64,000 nucleotides of DNA from SpSt-333 sp964371615. GTDB lineage: Bacteria > Bacteroidota > Ignavibacteria > UBA10030 > UBA8401. The position numbers and the translations under genes are program-made. The DNA is taken from assembly GCA_964371615.1 (NCBI GenBank), contig CAYJMS010000002.1, positions 620,001 through 684,000 on the forward strand, written 5' to 3'. The notes under the pieces are model-generated. The model did not search any database, had not been told where the DNA came from, and was given only the letters and a program-made list of their open reading frames with translations. The stretch's first letter is position 1; the number at the start of each line of letters is the position of its first letter. This document shows, piece after piece, positions 17,197-26,271 of this stretch.

Positions 17197-18534
17197 TCAC
17201 TTTTGCAGCAACTTACCAAGTTTATTCTCATCGATCTTCAATCCCGACGCCGCTTTTTGCATTGCTTCGTCTTCGGATTTTCCGACTCCCTTTGCGGTGA
17301 ATTTCACGCTGCCGAGAATCGTTCCGGTTTTAGAGTCCTTGAGACTCACTGCCGCCTCAAGGGTAAGATTATACAGTGTGCCGGCCATTCCTTCAATCTT
17401 GGACGGAACTCCGGAGGTGACATCCACCATCAAAGCGCTGCCGGACATTGTTACCACTTTATAACCGATGGAGGTAACTGCTGCGGATATTTTTCCGGAG
17501 ACTGCGTCGCGAACTTTCTGGTTTTTTGCATTCACCGTGATCGAAAATGCCTTGTCGGAAGATTCTGCGGTCCAGGTAAACACCACTGACGAGGAGGCAA
17601 CATTTTGTTCAAACTCTCTGCCGAGTCCGGAAAGGGAGATTTTTGCGCGGATTCCGTCCCCGCTAAATGACCGGATTGCCGTTGAAAATGCAGCGTTCCC
17701 CTTCTCATCCGTATTCGCACTGCCGAGCACGGTCCGGTCGTTTAACTGAAATATCACCGACACACCGGCGCACGGAACGCCGTTGGCTTTTACCGATACG
17801 ACAAACGGTTGTGCGAACGATGCGCCGATCTTCCCCTTCTGTTTGTCGCCGGAAACCTTGCTCAATTGCACCTGCGAGAGCATCGTGCGCAGGTCGGTCT
17901 GCAACGCGGCGGGATTGAATAGGGAGGCCGAGGCGAACGGCTTCCGCGCAGCGGCGGCATACAGCACCTGTTTCGCATACAGCGGTGCGAGCACTTGCTT
18001 GATCTGGTCAACGCTCTGTACCGCTTCGTTCATTTTGCCTTTGGAGAAGAAATCCATTGCCGAAGCACGCAGATCGGAAGCCTGTTTCCATCCGCTCTCC
18101 AGTTCCGATCCGACGGCAGCGCTGTACAAGCGGCGATTTAGTACCACCAGCGCGTAACTTGTCTGCGTCGAGGGATCGGTCACCGTTTCCGCAACATCGG
18201 CGCCGATCAGTTCGTCGCTCACCACCGTGCGGGATTGTCGCCGGAAATCGGATGAGAGCTGCTCGTCGTCATTGATGGAGAAGCTTTCCGTTACCGTGCG
18301 CATTTCTGACTGCACCTGAACGCGTAACTGGGCAACAATATCCGCCAGCGCCGCTTTCTTTGCCGACTCTACTCCGGTCGCTCCGCCTCCGGTGCCGACA
18401 CCGATGATGTATTCCTCCGCAGGATAATTCGGATGCGCATGTGTGGAAAACCATTGGGGAAGTTGGGCCATGGAGAGAGTGAAACCCAAGAGAGATATGG
18501 CGATGATGGAACAGCTAAATCTATAGAAAGTCAT
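17197..18534 (-). CDS. Exported LPP20-like envelope protein
   Basis: The 445-residue product has a signal peptide cut after LSMAQ, then LPQWFSTHAHPNYPAEEYIIGVG. This resembles the LPP20/FlgO-FlgT-type N-domain in which P-x-W is followed by a Y-(I/L)-x-G(V/I)G strand. The middle contains a helical region (residues 150-215) and an Ig-like segment, VSVKANGVPCAGVSVIFQL. I have no role to offer beyond an envelope-associated assembly function. The start at 18534 is used because it opens the signal peptide; an upstream in-frame ATG would add 26 non-signal residues encoded in repeat sequence. It is the last of three consecutive exported proteins on the minus strand. Confidence 0.7.
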   Translation of the reverse strand: MTFYRFSCSIIAISLLGFTLSMAQLPQWFSTHAHPNYPAEEYIIGVGTGGGATGVESAKKAALADIVAQLRVQVQSEMRTVTESFSINDDEQLSSDFRRQSRTVVSDELIGADVAETVTDPSTQTSYALVVLNRRLYSAAVGSELESGWKQASDLRASAMDFFSKGKMNEAVQSVDQIKQVLAPLYAKQVLYAAAARKPFASASLFNPAALQTDLRTMLSQVQLSKVSGDKQKGKIGASFAQPFVVSVKANGVPCAGVSVIFQLNDRTVLGSANTDEKGNAAFSTAIRSFSGDGIRAKISLSGLGREFEQNVASSSVVFTWTAESSDKAFSITVNAKNQKVRDAVSGKISAAVTSIGYKVVTMSGSALMVDVTSGVPSKIEGMAGTLYNLTLEAAVSLKDSKTGTILGSVKFTAKGVGKSEDEAMQKAASGLKIDENKLGKLLQK

Positions 18535-18861
18535 AATTTTACGATTTTGTGATTTTATGATTTTGTGATTTAACGCTTCAGACACCTTCGACAGCGAGAG
18601 AACGTTTGACATTGCTGCTCAATGTCTGACGTTTCATAGATAACCTTTTGAGATGTCAGACGATGAAAAGCGTCGTCAGACATCGTTGACTGCGAGAGAA
18701 CGTCTGACATTGCTGCTCAATGTCTGACGTTTCATAGATAACCTTTTGAGATGTCAGACGATGAAAAGCGTCGTCAGACATCATTGACTGCGAGAGAACG
18801 TCTGACGGTATAATTAAAATTTTGTAATCTTGTAATCTTGAAATATTGCAACGATATATTT
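18535..18861. repeat. Intergenic octamer run and 98-bp tandem repeat with hairpins
   Basis: A gtgatttt-type 8-base run covers 18541-18573. A 98-bp unit then repeats about 2.3 times across 18586-18808 (phase markers aacgt(t/c)tgac at 18601, 18699 and 18797). Each unit holds a gacattg/caatgtc hairpin and a longer imperfect gatgtc...gacatc stem. A cttgtaat octamer run follows at 18821-18850. There is no gene. Confidence 0.85.
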
Positions 18862-20130
18862 TTATTCAACCCCCACCACAATTAGTTTTCTGTTCAACGT
18901 AATCTGCTTCAATTTCCCCTGCGAGAAATTGTTCCCAAATTCGCGGCGCAATTCTCTAAAGAGGGACGAAGGACTTTGCAGATCCTTGTCCTGTATCCAG
19001 GCAAGATAATCGATTGTATTGTCCGAGACGACATTCTCTTTGGTGCGGCCGGCGATCTTCTTTAATGTCTTGGCGGCGGCGTCTGCGATGTCATATTTCG
19101 TATCCTCGTCGAATTCACCGGTGATGCTGAAAATGATCTTGTATTGCACGCCGTTTTTCAGGTCTTCCTGCCAGTAGGAATTGATCCGCGAGATCACATT
19201 ATTCAATGCGTTGGTCACCGCTGCTTCGACCAATGCTGCGGAGGGTGCGGCGGATTCTTCACTGTAACCGGTCTCCACACCCAACAGCCGGGCGGTGGTA
19301 GTTTCGTACGCGCGAACGGAAACTGATGCTTTGCGCACGTCGGTGGATCCGACCTTGCGCGTATCGACGGTAATGGTGTACGAAACGTAAATATCGCTGC
19401 CGACGGAAAGCGCGATCATGTACGACAGATCTTCCTCGTATCCTTTAATGCTCAATTGCGCTTTCTGCTGTTCGTAGATCTGGGCGGCTTGTTCCGGCGC
19501 GATTACGTTATATCTTTTTTGTGTCAGGTATGATTCAATAACCGATGCACCCTGCTTCAGCGTTGCGTTTGAGCGGAGTTCCTCCATCGGATTCATACCC
19601 GGTTTTACCTCCGGCAGCGCCATCAACGTCGGTAATCCAAGCTCTTCGGTGATATCCTCCAATTTTTCGATCACTTTCCGGTCAATGAGAAATTGCATCA
19701 TGGCGGCGCGATTGATACGGAACTGCTTTTCCACACGAATCTTCTCCCCGCCGGCAAGTTTCACGCGACTGTCGAAACTATTCGCTTCCCAGGCGATGAA
19801 TTTTTGCACGTTTGCCTCGGTAAAGAATTCCTGCTCCATCGGCGCAAATTTTCTCTTTTCCTCGTCGCTTCGCACTAATCCGTCCAGCCCCGCTCCGCCG
19901 TAAAGGACGAAATAGACCGCGGACCTGCGCGCATCGATCTCCGCAAGTTTCACCGACTCTTCTTCTTTGAATCCAAAGAATCCGGATGCTCCCCCCACTC
20001 CCTTGGCTTTAATCATTACCTCGTTTGCAGTAACCGCTTCAACGAATGTCGCCTGGCGGGAGGAAGGAAGGTTTCCTTGTGCAAAGAGAGAAAGGGAGAG
20101 TAGAAAAAATAGAGCAAAATACTTTTTCAT
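18862..20130 (-). CDS. Exported DUF6175-like protein
   Basis: The 422-residue product has a clear signal peptide (FALFFLLSLSLFAQG). The middle segment PTLMALPEVKPG followed by YNVIAPEQAAQIYEQQKAQ and a YIVSYTITVD-like strand looks like DUF6175, a Bacteroidota exported domain related in shape to the CsgG/FlgT fold. That family call is moderate. The C-terminal part, with KIAGRTKENVVSDNTIDYL, is not recognised. It lies between the other two exported proteins and is separated from the LPP20-like gene by a 98-bp hairpin repeat array. Confidence 0.65.
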   Translation of the reverse strand: MKKYFALFFLLSLSLFAQGNLPSSRQATFVEAVTANEVMIKAKGVGGASGFFGFKEEESVKLAEIDARRSAVYFVLYGGAGLDGLVRSDEEKRKFAPMEQEFFTEANVQKFIAWEANSFDSRVKLAGGEKIRVEKQFRINRAAMMQFLIDRKVIEKLEDITEELGLPTLMALPEVKPGMNPMEELRSNATLKQGASVIESYLTQKRYNVIAPEQAAQIYEQQKAQLSIKGYEEDLSYMIALSVGSDIYVSYTITVDTRKVGSTDVRKASVSVRAYETTTARLLGVETGYSEESAAPSAALVEAAVTNALNNVISRINSYWQEDLKNGVQYKIIFSITGEFDEDTKYDIADAAAKTLKKIAGRTKENVVSDNTIDYLAWIQDKDLQSPSSLFRELRREFGNNFSQGKLKQITLNRKLIVVGVE

Positions 20131-20815
20131 AATTTTATGATTTTATGATTTTGAGATTTTGAGATTTTGAGATTCTATGCATCCTCTTCGATGGACATAT
20201 TGTATCATAGGTCGCACCTACGGCGCTCATATGTCAAACGGAAACCATTAGCTACATACAGGGCGCCCCTACGGGGCGGTTGGTTTTTCAAAAACCGCCG
20301 GTCAGGAGACCGGCGCTACATATATTTTTTGTGACCGCCGCAGGCGGACAATTAATTTGGTGTCTTGGTGATTTGGTGGTTGATTTTGTTTTTAATCTCT
20401 TCCTTTTCTTTCCGAGAAAGAAAAGGAGCAAAAGAAACGTTTTTTGTTCCGCTGCGTTTCCCAGCAGCGCAATCTTTCGAAATCCCCGCCTGCCTCAAAA
20501 TCTTTTACCCGGCGGGCAGGGAAAGGCGCGGATCGATCCCTGGCACACAGGCCGTTGTGGCGCTTGGCGCGCCACAAAATACTCTTCGATCGATCCCTTC
20601 CCTACGCGCACCGCCGTCGATTTCGGCCCAACGCAATATATTATTTGGATACCACTTTTCCGCGAACCGGAGGTTCGCGATACATCAATTTGGTGATTTG
20701 GTGCCTTGGTGGTTGATTTGCTTTTTCTTTTTTTTGCTTTTGTTCCGACGAAGTCGGAACCATAAATATTTCTCCGTGTCCTCAGTGCCTCCGTGGTGAC
20801 TCTTTTGTTGTTGCT
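20131..20815. repeat. Mosaic intergenic repeat region 5
   Basis: No gene. It has a gattttga octamer run (20131-20175), a gccggtcaggagaccggcgctac palindrome (about 20294-20320), and an element with the hairpin CTTTTCTTTCCGAGAAAGAAAAG (from 20400) whose body continues to 20640, with copies at 23048-23220 and 52045-52200. Also cgcgaaccggaggttcgcg (20660-20679), octamer words, and ctccgtgtcctcagtgcctccgtgg (20771-20798) just before the neighbouring stop. Confidence 0.85.
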
Positions 20816-22570
20816 TTAGAACAAACTCGGTAAAGCATAATTGACCCAAAGATAAAAACCTAAGCCCGAATACTTTGTGTCCGGACCCACAGCGTCATCG
20901 TTTTTGGTATCGTTCTTGTCCTTATCGGTCACCGTGGCGGTCCATGAGTTCGACGACGGGAAGAGGTTATATTCCGCACCGCCGCCGATGGAAAGCATCG
21001 GGGAAAGATACATTTCCAGCCCGAGTTTTCCGTTAAATCCGAGCATTCCCTGCGTCATGGAATACGTCAGATCGTCTCCGTTCTTGTCTTTGCCCGTAGC
21101 GGAAAGATAGGTGAGCCAGTATTTCATTCCTCCCTGCATCACGAGTCCAAAACGATAGAGATAAAATTTCTTTACTATACTCAGATCGACAAATCCCGTG
21201 ATGGAAGCGCCGATATCGGTCGAGCTGTCGATGCCGGTTTGAACGCCGAGTCCGTTGTATTCCGGCAGATAGAATTTACCGTCGACGCTCATAAATCCGA
21301 TTGCTGCGCCGATGTTGATCCAGAGTTCGGAGACCTTTGCGCTATTGGCAAGGCTCCCCTGAAAATGAACAAACGGCCCGAACGCACTTTTCACCTCTTC
21401 GGTGACACCCAGAGCAAAGTCGTATTGAGAGAGAGAAAACTTTGTGGCTTGATTGTCGAATGTCTTTATGTTTACCGGTATTATACCGAGCCCGAAGACC
21501 GCATTGATGCCGATCATCGGGATCTCCGACACCGACAATCCCGGTGAGTAGTTTGAACCGGTGATGGTCTGAGCATAGGATGATTCGGATTCGTTCGATG
21601 TATTGTCTCCCACTTCCCTGACTTTGACAAATCCACGCCGTTCTTTTGAAATGTTTCCCTCTTCGTCTTCCACCATCTCTTCTACCCAATAGGAATCATC
21701 CAGACCAAGTCCTTCGCGCGTACCGAGGTTCAGACGGACTCCGAACGTGGTCACCTCCGTAACGCCGCCGGTGAGTTGAAATTCTTCGAACTTTTTGGTT
21801 TCATTGCCGACATTCACTGCGCTGGTATTGACTGCGGACGAAAACGCTTCCCAATCCGCGTTGCCGTCTTCGCCGTCATCCTGATCCTCTGAACGGGAGA
21901 TGGGTCCTGATCTCCATCCTTGCGCCGCTCCCACATAGGCGATGGTCGCATTATTCTGCCGGTCGATATTCAATTTGAACCAGAGCAAACCGATTTTCAT
22001 TTCATGTTCATAGGTTGTGTATTTCTGTTTACGGACAACCTTCCCCTCATCGTTTTTAATATCCCTCTCACCGCGGCGGGTGCTGCGTTCGTACTGCTCG
22101 ACGAACGGTACATAGAAGAATCCCGAATTCAATATCGATTCCAACTGCGATGCGGAGAGTCCCGCCGATTGTGCCTTTGTCGCAAGAAATGTATTCCTCT
22201 CCGTTTCGCTTAAGTTCTGTTTGCTCAAGAGTTCTTTATTGATGTCCAACAGCGCCACCAGATCCGGGGCGAGAGTTTGCTCAACAATGGTGCGTACCTG
22301 GTCCGCGTTTACGGCTGCCGCGCCGGACACCTGCTGCGCAAACCGTTCAACCGTTGCTGCGGGGAGCGCAGCATATCCGAACCGTTCCATCTGTACGCTG
22401 CGCGAAAGTGATGATGATATATATTCCTTTTGTGAACCGCTTAATCCGGCAGATGGAGAAACAACAACCGTATTGACGTATGATACGACCTTCTTTTTGT
22501 ATCCGCTTTGACCTAAAACCATCGCCGATGAGAAAAAGAGAACAAGAACTGCAACTATGAAGTTTTTCAT
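20816..22570 (-). CDS. Exported FlgT-like/outer-membrane barrel protein
   Basis: The 584-residue product has a signal peptide (ends VLGQ). An N-domain has the fold signature YVNTVVVSPSAGLSGSQKEY. A middle region contains VRLNLGTREGLGLDDSYWV and GFVKVREVGDN, which resemble the C-terminal FlgT-type domain in which a G-G-x-G-D-x-Y loop is followed by a G-x-(I/V)-K-V strand. A C-terminal half has amphipathic strands ending in NYALPSLF with a final phenylalanine, an outer-membrane barrel ending. It may anchor the neighbouring LPP20-like and DUF6175-like proteins; that is inference from synteny. Confidence 0.6.
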   Translation of the reverse strand: MKNFIVAVLVLFFSSAMVLGQSGYKKKVVSYVNTVVVSPSAGLSGSQKEYISSSLSRSVQMERFGYAALPAATVERFAQQVSGAAAVNADQVRTIVEQTLAPDLVALLDINKELLSKQNLSETERNTFLATKAQSAGLSASQLESILNSGFFYVPFVEQYERSTRRGERDIKNDEGKVVRKQKYTTYEHEMKIGLLWFKLNIDRQNNATIAYVGAAQGWRSGPISRSEDQDDGEDGNADWEAFSSAVNTSAVNVGNETKKFEEFQLTGGVTEVTTFGVRLNLGTREGLGLDDSYWVEEMVEDEEGNISKERRGFVKVREVGDNTSNESESSYAQTITGSNYSPGLSVSEIPMIGINAVFGLGIIPVNIKTFDNQATKFSLSQYDFALGVTEEVKSAFGPFVHFQGSLANSAKVSELWINIGAAIGFMSVDGKFYLPEYNGLGVQTGIDSSTDIGASITGFVDLSIVKKFYLYRFGLVMQGGMKYWLTYLSATGKDKNGDDLTYSMTQGMLGFNGKLGLEMYLSPMLSIGGGAEYNLFPSSNSWTATVTDKDKNDTKNDDAVGPDTKYSGLGFYLWVNYALPSLF

Positions 22571-22677
22571 ACAATACTCGACATTAATGATAATGCTATG
22601 GTGGTAGTGTGAAATGAATCGTGTGGGTAAGTGCGATGCATGGATAATATCCCCTATTATCGCGCAGGAAAGACAAG

Positions 22678-22752
22678 TGGGCGTTCACGGGATCGAACCG
22701 CGGACCTCCTGCTTGTAAGGCAGGCGCTCTAAACCAGCTGAGCTAAACGCCC
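22678..22752 (-). tRNA. tRNA-Val (anticodon TAC)
   Basis: Reverse complement GGGCGTTTAGCTCAGCTGG...: acceptor GGGCGTT/AACGCCC, anticodon loop CTTACAA between CCTGC and GCAGG gives TAC, and the T-arm is GGTTCGATCCC. The 3' CCA is not encoded. 75 bases. Confidence 0.96.
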
Positions 22753-23555
22753 GAAAGAAATATGCTAAATATACTAATTTTCTCTGATTTTTCAAATAAA
22801 GGAGATGCCTTGTATAACGAAAAAACAGGTCAAAAAATGAGAGTGACCTTACCGGCAGTGCTATAATTTCATGATTTTATGATTTGAAGATTTTTTGAAT
22901 TGTGCAGACACGAACCGTAATGCAAATATGCGAACCGAAGGTTCGCCATATCTATTCTCCCTGCCTGCCGACAGGCAGGCGCGATCTCCGCGTCCTCTGT
23001 GGTGAATCTTCTTTTGTGATTTCGTGATTTTGTGGCTGGTTTTGCTTTTAATCTCCTCCTTTTCTTTCCGAGAAAGAAAAGGAGCAAAAGAAATCCATCG
23101 AAATCGAAAGGCGCGGATCGATCCCCGACCCACAGGCCGTTGTGGCGCCTGGCGCACCACAAAATACCCTTCGATCGATCCTTTCCCAACACACACCGCC
23201 ATCGATTTCGGCCCAACGCACTATTTTTTACAAATTATCATTATTCAGCGAACCGAAGGTTCGCCAATAAAGTCATTGAGTCGATGAGTAGTTGAGTAGT
23301 AGAGATTTTATATCCGCGAACTGAAGGTTCGCCACATTTATCTCTTTGTGCCTTTGTGTGAGCTGCTTTTGCTTTTTACTTTCGTCCCGACGAAGTCGGG
23401 ACCCACAAATTTCTCCGTGTCCTCAGTGCCTCCGTGGTGAATCTTTTTGCTTTTGGTCGGATCTGGAGATCCGACCTACCTATCTCTTTGCGGCTTTGCG
23501 TGAGCCGTTTTTTTTTGCTTTTGTGATTTCGTGATTTTGTGGCAGCTTTTGCTCT
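22753..23555. repeat. Mosaic intergenic repeat region 6
   Basis: No gene in about 800 bases. An octamer run lies at 22866-22900, gcgaaccgaaggttcgcc palindromes at 22929-22951, 23249-23270 and 23313-23336, a nested cctgcctgccgacaggcagg palindrome at 22962-22981, and ctccgcgtcctctgtggtg at 22986-23007. A second copy of the CTTTTCTTTCCGAGAAAGAAAAG element is at 23048-23220, then ctccgtgtcctcagtgcctccgtgg at 23412-23440 and gtgatttc/gtgatttt words up to the rfbD stop. Confidence 0.85.
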
Positions 23556-24410
23556 TTATTTCACCGGGTATTCCAATAAGAATCTATCCACCGCATCTTT
23601 CCAATCAGGGATTGTTACACCGAGATCTTTTTGCAGTTTTTTGTTGGACATGGCAGAAAAAAGCGGCCGCCGGGCCGGGCTTGGGAACGCGGTCATCGGC
23701 ACAGGGATAATAGTTGAGACTAGCGAAAGTTTTTTGGCTATGTACTCTCCCCATTCATAGCGGGACGCATAACCGCTGTTGGGGAGATGATACAATCCTG
23801 TCAGTCCTTTATCAATTGCCCGAAGTGTGAAATCGACAAGATCGATCGTACTTGTGGGAACAGATACTTCATCGGATGTTAATTTTAGGACCGGATTCTT
23901 TTGCGACCATTGCAGCAACTTATGGATAAAATTCTGTGTGCCGTTCCCAAAGACCCAACTGGTCCGAAGCAACAGATGCTTTGCCCCTGATGCAAGAACG
24001 GCTTCTTCTCCGCCCCGTTTTGTTTTTCCGTAGGTATTTAAAGGATTCGGCAAATCGGATTCTTCGTACAGACTCCCCTTTGCACCGTCAAAAACATAAT
24101 CCGTGCTGTAATGGACCAGGAATATTTTTTTATCGGCACAGAGCGATGCGATATTCTTTACTGCGGTAGTGTTGATGAGCGTGGCGATATCCGACTGCTG
24201 CTCGGCCATATCGACCGCATTGTATGCGGCGCAATTGATAATAACAGTTGGTTTGACGGAATCGATAAATCTGGATAATGTGTCGATCGATGTGATGTCG
24301 CAGTCTTTTTCATCCGGCGCCACGAATGTGAATTGACGCGTGGCAAGGTCCTTGGAATATTGTTTACCTAACTGTCCGTTGGAGCCTAGTATGAGAAAAC
24401 TACAGGTCAT
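23556..24410 (-). CDS. rfbD: dTDP-4-dehydrorhamnose reductase
   Basis: The 284-residue short-chain dehydrogenase makes dTDP-L-rhamnose from dTDP-4-dehydro-L-rhamnose with NAD(P)H. It has the N-terminal Rossmann LGSNGQLG, the HYSTDYVFDG substrate segment and the catalytic YGKTK (YxxxK). Length is normal. It is the last gene of the polysaccharide locus on this strand, with an intergenic repeat between it and rfbC, so it may not share one message tightly with rfbC-rfbA. Confidence 0.95.
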   Translation of the reverse strand: MTCSFLILGSNGQLGKQYSKDLATRQFTFVAPDEKDCDITSIDTLSRFIDSVKPTVIINCAAYNAVDMAEQQSDIATLINTTAVKNIASLCADKKIFLVHYSTDYVFDGAKGSLYEESDLPNPLNTYGKTKRGGEEAVLASGAKHLLLRTSWVFGNGTQNFIHKLLQWSQKNPVLKLTSDEVSVPTSTIDLVDFTLRAIDKGLTGLYHLPNSGYASRYEWGEYIAKKLSLVSTIIPVPMTAFPSPARRPLFSAMSNKKLQKDLGVTIPDWKDAVDRFLLEYPVK

Positions 24411-24747
24411 TGGTAATTAGTCATTGGTCATTGGGAATCGGGAAATAGAAATTAGAAGTCATCATAAAAATAGATAATTGTCATTGCGAGCGAGTGCTTT
24501 TTACGAGCGAAGTCCCGCTTTTATGATTCCGCTCAATGCGGGATTCTAAAAGCGGAACAATTTCCTAAAATTATTGTAAGTTTGAGATCGCCACGCCTGC
24601 CTGCCGGCAGGCAGGTCGTCCTGATAAATTGGGACTCCTCGCGATGACAATATCGGATAATTTTTGAGACCACCTCTAGAACTTGTAATGTGCATTCTGT
24701 CTTTTATTGCACAATCTGGTAATCTTGTAATCTTGAAATCTTGCAAT
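24411..24747. repeat. Intergenic long-hairpin repeat (R1-like) with nested palindrome
   Basis: From 24474 to 24672 an imperfect hairpin begins attgtcattgcgag and ends gatgacaat. It has an inner cccgctttt...aaaagcgg stem and, at 24594-24613, the inserted 20-base palindrome CCTGCCTGCCGGCAGGCAGG. Bases 24716-24750 are an octamer run cttgtaat/cttgaaat/cttgcaat. No gene is seen. Confidence 0.8.
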
Positions 24748-25278
24748 TTATAAATCTTTTAGTAACACTCCTTTTTTGTCTTTCTCCGAAACTATCGGAT
24801 TCTGAACTCTCCAATCAATCTGTAAAACCGGATCATTATATAACAAACATCTCTCCGATGCTTTATGATAATAATTCGTGCATTTGTAGTGAAAGAGTGC
24901 TGTGTCCGACAGGACCGAAAATCCATGGGCAAAACCGGGCGGGATCCAGATCTGTCGTTTGTTTTCATCGGATAATTCCATCGCTACATGTTTGCCGAAG
25001 GTTGGAGATCCCTTGCGAATGTCGACCGCAACGTCTAATACGGATCCTTGCAGCACCTGGCATAATTTCCCCTGTGCAAATGGTTCGATTTGCAGGTGCA
25101 ATCCCCGCAGCGTCCCTTTGACGGATGAGGAGATATTGTCCTGCACAAACGTAACAGCGCCGATATATTCACGATATTTTTGATACTGATACGATTCTAA
25201 AAAATATCCTCGATCGTCGTTAAAAACCGACGGTTCGATAACAATTATATCAGGAATTGATGTACTGACGATCTTCAT
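24748..25278 (-). CDS. rfbC: dTDP-4-dehydrorhamnose 3,5-epimerase
   Basis: This 176-residue cupin epimerises C3 and C5 of the 4-keto-6-deoxyglucose nucleotide. It has FNDDRGYFLESYQ, the conserved histidine in GTLRGLHLQ (His61) and the catalytic tyrosine within TNYYHKASE (136-137). Length is typical. Its start overlaps rfbA by four bases (ATGA), so the pair is translationally coupled. Confidence 0.96.
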   Translation of the reverse strand: MKIVSTSIPDIIVIEPSVFNDDRGYFLESYQYQKYREYIGAVTFVQDNISSSVKGTLRGLHLQIEPFAQGKLCQVLQGSVLDVAVDIRKGSPTFGKHVAMELSDENKRQIWIPPGFAHGFSVLSDTALFHYKCTNYYHKASERCLLYNDPVLQIDWRVQNPIVSEKDKKGVLLKDL

Positions 25279-26144
25279 AATTCGTCATGGAGTATAATGT
25301 TATCGAGATATTCTCTGTATGACGATTTTGGCAGTGATGACACCAGTTTTACGAATTCATCTTTAGTAATGAATTTTTTATGATATGCGATCTCCTCCAC
25401 ACACGCCACTTTCAATCCCTGCCGTTGTTCGATCGTGCCAAAAAAGTTCGACGCCTGCAGCAATGCTTCGGGCGTTCCGGTATCGAGCCACGCCACTCCA
25501 CGTCCGATTTTCTCCACAAAGAGCTGATTTCGCTTCATATACTCTACATTCACATCGGTGATCTCCAGTTCTCCGCGGGCAGAAGGCTTAAGGTTTTCAG
25601 AGATACTGACGACGCTGTTATCATAGACATACAAGCCGGGAACGGCATAATTTGAATGCGGTTTTTTCGGTTTTTCTTCGATGCTGACCGCCTTGCCGCT
25701 TTTATCAAATTCTATTACTCCATAGCGCTCCGGATCGGAGACTCTATAACCAAAAACCGTTGCACCTGTTCTGCGATTCAAAGCGTTATAAAAGAAGTCC
25801 AGGTTGCCGTAAAAAATGTTGTCTCCCAACACCAGTGTGACCGAATCGTTCCCGATAAACTTTTTACCCAGCAAAAACGCCTGCGCAATACCATTCGGTG
25901 CGGGCTGCACAACATACGATAGTTTGAGGCCGATCTGAGAACCGTCGCCAAAGAGTGTTTGATAATGCGGAATGGTCTGTTCGTTTGAGATGATCAGTAT
26001 CTCTGTGATACCGCCAAGCATCAAAACCGATACGGGATAATAAATAAGCGGCTTATCGTAGATCAGTGTCAGTTGTTTGCTATATACCTTCGAGATCGGA
26101 TACATTCGAGATCCGGAACCTCCGGCTAACACTATTCCCTTCAT
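25275..26144 (-). CDS. rfbA: Glucose-1-phosphate thymidylyltransferase
   Basis: The 289-residue enzyme joins dTTP and glucose-1-phosphate to start dTDP-rhamnose synthesis. The nucleotide loop is GGSGSRMYPISKVYSKQ rather than the more common GGxGTRLxP; the acceptable serine and methionine are within the observed family variation. The VLGDNIFYG and YGVIEFD motifs and the C-terminal WLDTGT are intact. It couples to rfbC by a four-base overlap. The second-step enzyme, dTDP-glucose 4,6-dehydratase (rfbB), is not nearby. Confidence 0.96.
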   Translation of the reverse strand: MKGIVLAGGSGSRMYPISKVYSKQLTLIYDKPLIYYPVSVLMLGGITEILIISNEQTIPHYQTLFGDGSQIGLKLSYVVQPAPNGIAQAFLLGKKFIGNDSVTLVLGDNIFYGNLDFFYNALNRRTGATVFGYRVSDPERYGVIEFDKSGKAVSIEEKPKKPHSNYAVPGLYVYDNSVVSISENLKPSARGELEITDVNVEYMKRNQLFVEKIGRGVAWLDTGTPEALLQASNFFGTIEQRQGLKVACVEEIAYHKKFITKDEFVKLVSSLPKSSYREYLDNIILHDEL

Positions 26145-26271
26145 ATGATTTTTCTCGCTAGGTGTTGTAGAAAAGAAAGGATGAATTATTATTATCTAAT
26201 TTTACGGCCTTTTCAATATTTTACAGGAAACACACTCCAATTCACAACAAAATAAAATTTACTTTTATCTT

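Noticed and set aside
18586..18808. Possible CRISPR array in the 98-base repeats
   Set aside because: Units are contiguous and nearly identical with no unique spacers and no cas genes nearby.
20280..20799. Plus-strand frames around 20.3-20.8 kb
   Set aside because: They read through the repeat element copied at 23.0 and 52.1 kb; the reading frame is not kept between copies and no ribosome site or homology is seen.
22861..23295. Frames of about 85-115 codons on both strands
   Set aside because: Same repeat element, with basic low-complexity residues; not protein-like.
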